Origin: JAENVT01 sp031370745
GTDB lineage: Bacteria > Actinomycetota > Acidimicrobiia > Acidimicrobiales > Ilumatobacteraceae
DNA length: 51,369 nt
Direction of reading: 5' to 3'
Assembly (NCBI GenBank): GCA_031370745.1
Contig: JANMQX010000093.1
Coordinates: 1-51,369, forward strand
The position numbers were made by a program, and so were the translations under genes. The notes beneath the pieces are model-generated. The model worked only from the letters and a program-made list of their open reading frames with translations, was not told the origin of the DNA and did not search any database. Shown here piece by piece: positions 49,509 to 51,369 of the stretch (position 1 is its first letter; each line of letters starts with the position of its first letter).

Positions 49509-50474
49509 TCACTTGATGAGGCCGATGACCTCGCGGACTGCGTTCGCGACGAGTTCGGTATCGGCTTCGTCCATCCAGTGGGGCGCATTGACGACTCGCC
49601 ATGTTCCTGGCGACCAACTCTCGACCCAAGCTTTGCGCGTCGCGTCGTCGGCCTCCAGGCCGCGATCCGAGGCGTCCTTCGCCGCGAGGTATAGCAAGGG
49701 AACGGCGGGCTCTCGATCGCGGCGATCATGGATCCATTCTGCGAGACGACAGTTGTCCAGCTTTTCCAGGGAGTCAAACGCGTCGGCCTGGCGATTGGCC
49801 TCGAGGCAGGGCCCCTGAAAGTTCTCCCGCTTGTCGATGTCGTAGTCCACGCCGGTCGAGGAGTCGAGCAGCACGACGCCGACGACCCTCTCCGGGTGCG
49901 CCACCGCGTAAGCCGAGGCGACCAGTCCGCCGAATGACGCTCCGAGTAGCAAGAATGGACCGTGCTCGTCGAGCGCGGCGAGCAGGCCGTCGACATCGGC
50001 CATTACGTCCTCAGGGCTTTGTGTGCCATCGACTGTCTCGCTGCGACCGGTGTTGCGCCGTTCGTAGGAGCACACTCGAAACCCGGGCCCGAGGGCGTTC
50101 TCGATGCCGGGCGCGATCGCGACACCGCGCTTCGCTCGATCAGGTGCCCAGCCTGTGAAGTACACGATGGTGGGGGAACCCTCGCCGGCGCAGCGGGCAT
50201 TAATGCCGTGGCCGCGCACATCGACCAGACCTTCAACGGTGCCACCTGGTTTGACGGGTAGGGAGATCAACGGCTCCTTCGACGACACGGAGGCTGTCTC
50301 CGAGGACGGCGCCGTCGCATCCGTGGGATTTGTGGTCGCCGCCGTCGTCGTTACGAGGGACACCGTAGGGGTCGTTGCCTCGACGGCTTTCGACGGCGGG
50401 TCGGAGTCGCCGCCGCAGCCCGCCGTGACCAGCAGGCCAACCAACGCTGCGCCCATCATGATCCGGTTCCTCAT
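49509..50474 (-). CDS. Alpha/beta-hydrolase lipoprotein
   Basis: From ATG 50474 the 321-aa protein has a lipobox (LVGLLVTAGCGGD, Cys at about 20), a Thr/Ala/Pro-rich stretch (about 25-70) and an alpha/beta-hydrolase fold with nucleophile Ser in LLLGASFGGLVASAYA, likely acid in LYLAAKDASD, and His in NAPHWMDEAD. The conserved oxyanion region is at YFTGWAPDR. The protein should be anchored outside the membrane. The open frame extends to 51299 but overlaps the ArsR gene. The substrate is unknown. Confidence 0.88.
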   Translation of the reverse strand: MRNRIMMGAALVGLLVTAGCGGDSDPPSKAVEATTPTVSLVTTTAATTNPTDATAPSSETASVSSKEPLISLPVKPGGTVEGLVDVRGHGINARCAGEGSPTIVYFTGWAPDRAKRGVAIAPGIENALGPGFRVCSYERRNTGRSETVDGTQSPEDVMADVDGLLAALDEHGPFLLLGASFGGLVASAYAVAHPERVVGVVLLDSSTGVDYDIDKRENFQGPCLEANRQADAFDSLEKLDNCRLAEWIHDRRDREPAVPLLYLAAKDASDRGLEADDATRKAWVESWSPGTWRVVNAPHWMDEADTELVANAVREVIGLIK

Positions 50475-50629
50475 CGCCCCCCGATCTGCCGGCAGGAACC
50501 TTAGTGCCCGCTCCGACACGGCCAGCGGCTTGTCGTGGCAGAGAAATCGGCGCCATTCCCGGCACTTCAGCGCAGTCCGCACAGCAACGGAACGGAACCA
50601 CCTCTCGGTCAGCGGCCTCCTCCCCGGGC

Positions 50630-50657
50630 TTGACGTATGCCGATATCGGAATATGAT
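50630..50657 (+). promoter_or_regulatory. Promoter and operator of the ArsR gene
   Basis: TTGACG (50630-50635) and TATGAT (50652-50657) are 16 bases apart and are good -35/-10 elements. The spacer holds the perfect palindrome CCGATATCGG (50640-50649), a probable ArsR operator. The predicted start of transcription (about 50663-50664) coincides with the ATG at 50664, so the mRNA may be leaderless. Confidence 0.7.
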
Positions 50658-50663
50658 TGCGAC

Positions 50664-51005
50664 ATGGCACGAGCAGCGACGACGTCGGACGTCTTCAACG
50701 CGATCGCCGAGCAGCAACGCCGGGAGATCCTGGTGCTGCTGCGGGCGGGCGAGGGGCCGGTGACCGAGTTGGCCCAGGAGCTGGGAATGACCCAGACGGG
50801 GGCGTCCAAACACCTGCGGGTGCTCCGCGAGGTCGGACTGGTGCGGGACCGCAGGGCAGGCAAGCAACGCCTGTACGGCCTTGACGCCCGCGGGCTGCGA
50901 CCGGTTCACGAGTGGACCAGCGGCTTTGAGTGGTTCTGGAACGAGAGCTTCGACAGGCTGGACGAGTACGTACAGGACCTCAAGCAGGCAAGGCAGGAGG
51001 AGTAG
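50664..51005 (+). CDS. ArsR-family transcriptional repressor (SdpR/PadR-like)
   Basis: The 113-aa protein from ATG 50664 has a winged helix domain: FNAIAEQQRREILVLLRAGE, VTELAQELGMTQTGASKHLR and VGLVRDRRAGKQRLYGL. No metal-binding cysteine pair is visible, so it is probably the type of ArsR regulator that controls SRPBCC/AHSA1 neighbours by small-molecule or other signals. It lies 3 bases before the SRPBCC gene. A longer open frame from 50637 overlaps the -10 element, so the shorter start is favoured. Confidence 0.9.
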   Translation: MARAATTSDVFNAIAEQQRREILVLLRAGEGPVTELAQELGMTQTGASKHLRVLREVGLVRDRRAGKQRLYGLDARGLRPVHEWTSGFEWFWNESFDRLDEYVQDLKQARQEE

Positions 51006-51008
51006 CTG

Positions 51009-51369
51009 ATGAGCGCGACGGGACCAGGAGCGCAGGCGCAGTCCGCGACGGCTGACCGCGAGATCGTGATCTCCCGGGTCATCAGTGCTGCTCGAGCGCT
51101 GGTGTTCGAGGCGTTCACCGAGGTGCGGCACCTGTCGCGTTGGTGGGGACCGGAGGGCTTCACCACCACCACGCGGGCGTTCGAGTTCCGCGTCGGCGGG
51201 GAGTGGGACTTCGTGATGCACGGACCCGACGGGACGGACTACCAGGAGTGGATCTCCTGGACCGAGATCGCCCCGCCGGAGCGGATCGCGCTGGTGCACG
51301 GTGAGTCCCGCGGCGACCCGAACGCCTTCGAGTCGGTTTTGACGTTCGCGCCCGACGGCGCGGCGACCC
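51009..51369 (+). CDS. SRPBCC/AHSA1-domain protein, cut by right window edge
   Basis: The partial protein (120 codons) from ATG 51009 begins with a low-complexity part and REIVISRVISAARALVFEAF, then HLSRWWGPEGFTTTTRAFEF and GGEWDFVMHGPDG, EWISWTEIAPPERIALVHGE. This is the AHSA1-type SRPBCC fold, which binds hydrophobic ligands. In this ArsR-SRPBCC arrangement both are usually in one operon. The C-terminus is outside the window. Confidence 0.9.
   Translation, partial: MSATGPGAQAQSATADREIVISRVISAARALVFEAFTEVRHLSRWWGPEGFTTTTRAFEFRVGGEWDFVMHGPDGTDYQEWISWTEIAPPERIALVHGESRGDPNAFESVLTFAPDGAAT

Overview
The window is high-GC DNA with many GTG starts, 4-bp stop/start overlaps and actinobacterial gene order. 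It spans the chromosome-origin region of an actinobacterium. From left to right it carries dciA-recF-dnaN-dnaA-rpmH-rnpA-yidD-yidC-khpB-rsmG-parA-parB. A pseudo-amidase (CwlM-like), trxA, trxB, a SigM-type sigma/anti-sigma pair, a kinase, a DUF6049 protein and pcnA follow. This matches the Mycobacterium tuberculosis Rv3907c-Rv3924c/Rv0001-Rv0004 order with local changes: no murJ/mviN at its usual place, no mutT4, and added degV, GNAT and HDAC-like genes. The divergence from mycobacteria and the many cyclic-di-GMP genes suggest a non-mycobacterial actinobacterium, possibly class Acidimicrobiia. That placement is inference.

Layout. 1-1.0 kb: an IS5-type transposase running off the left edge, where gyrB would be expected. 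1.1-10.5 kb: replication and segregation core. The dnaA-dnaN gap (3623-3845) is the best oriC candidate; three perfect DnaA boxes lie upstream of dnaA (5241-5273) and two parS-like sites lie upstream of parA. 10.6-20.2 kb: a long leftward set of cell-envelope and redox genes. 20.2-27.4 kb: an HDAC-like deacetylase, pcnA, a PAS-GGDEF-EAL protein, a methyltransferase, a DUF5318 protein and a DinB-like protein. 27.75-31.1 kb: rpsF-ssb-rpsR-rplI-dnaB, with an unusual C-terminal extension on S18 and DnaA boxes plus tandem operator-like repeats upstream of dnaB.

31.1-51.4 kb is accessory: a decayed VOC gene, a HisC-like aminotransferase, a GGDEF protein, RidA, small membrane and stress proteins (CsbD behind a SigB-type promoter), a methyltransferase, an FtsX-like permease with an ABC ATPase fused to a cyclic-nucleotide-binding domain, a wrecked adenylate cyclase, a Tat-exported amine oxidase with a secreted trypsin-like protease, a flippase-like protein carrying a pseudokinase, an EAL-GAF-GGDEF-EAL protein converging on a LuxR-type regulator, an alpha/beta-hydrolase lipoprotein, and an ArsR/SRPBCC pair at the right edge.

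How the parts work together. DnaA, DnaN, DciA, DnaB and SSB start and run replication. ParA and ParB segregate the origin through parS. RpmH, RnpA, YidD, YidC and KhpB serve ribosome, tRNA and membrane-protein biogenesis. The kinase, CwlM-like protein and sigma/anti-sigma/thioredoxin genes probably link envelope state to redox and cell-wall control. Three GGDEF proteins, all with product-inhibition (RxxD) sites, indicate active cyclic-di-GMP signalling. No rRNA, tRNA or CRISPR array was recognised. All domain calls are by eye from sequence motifs; no database search was run.
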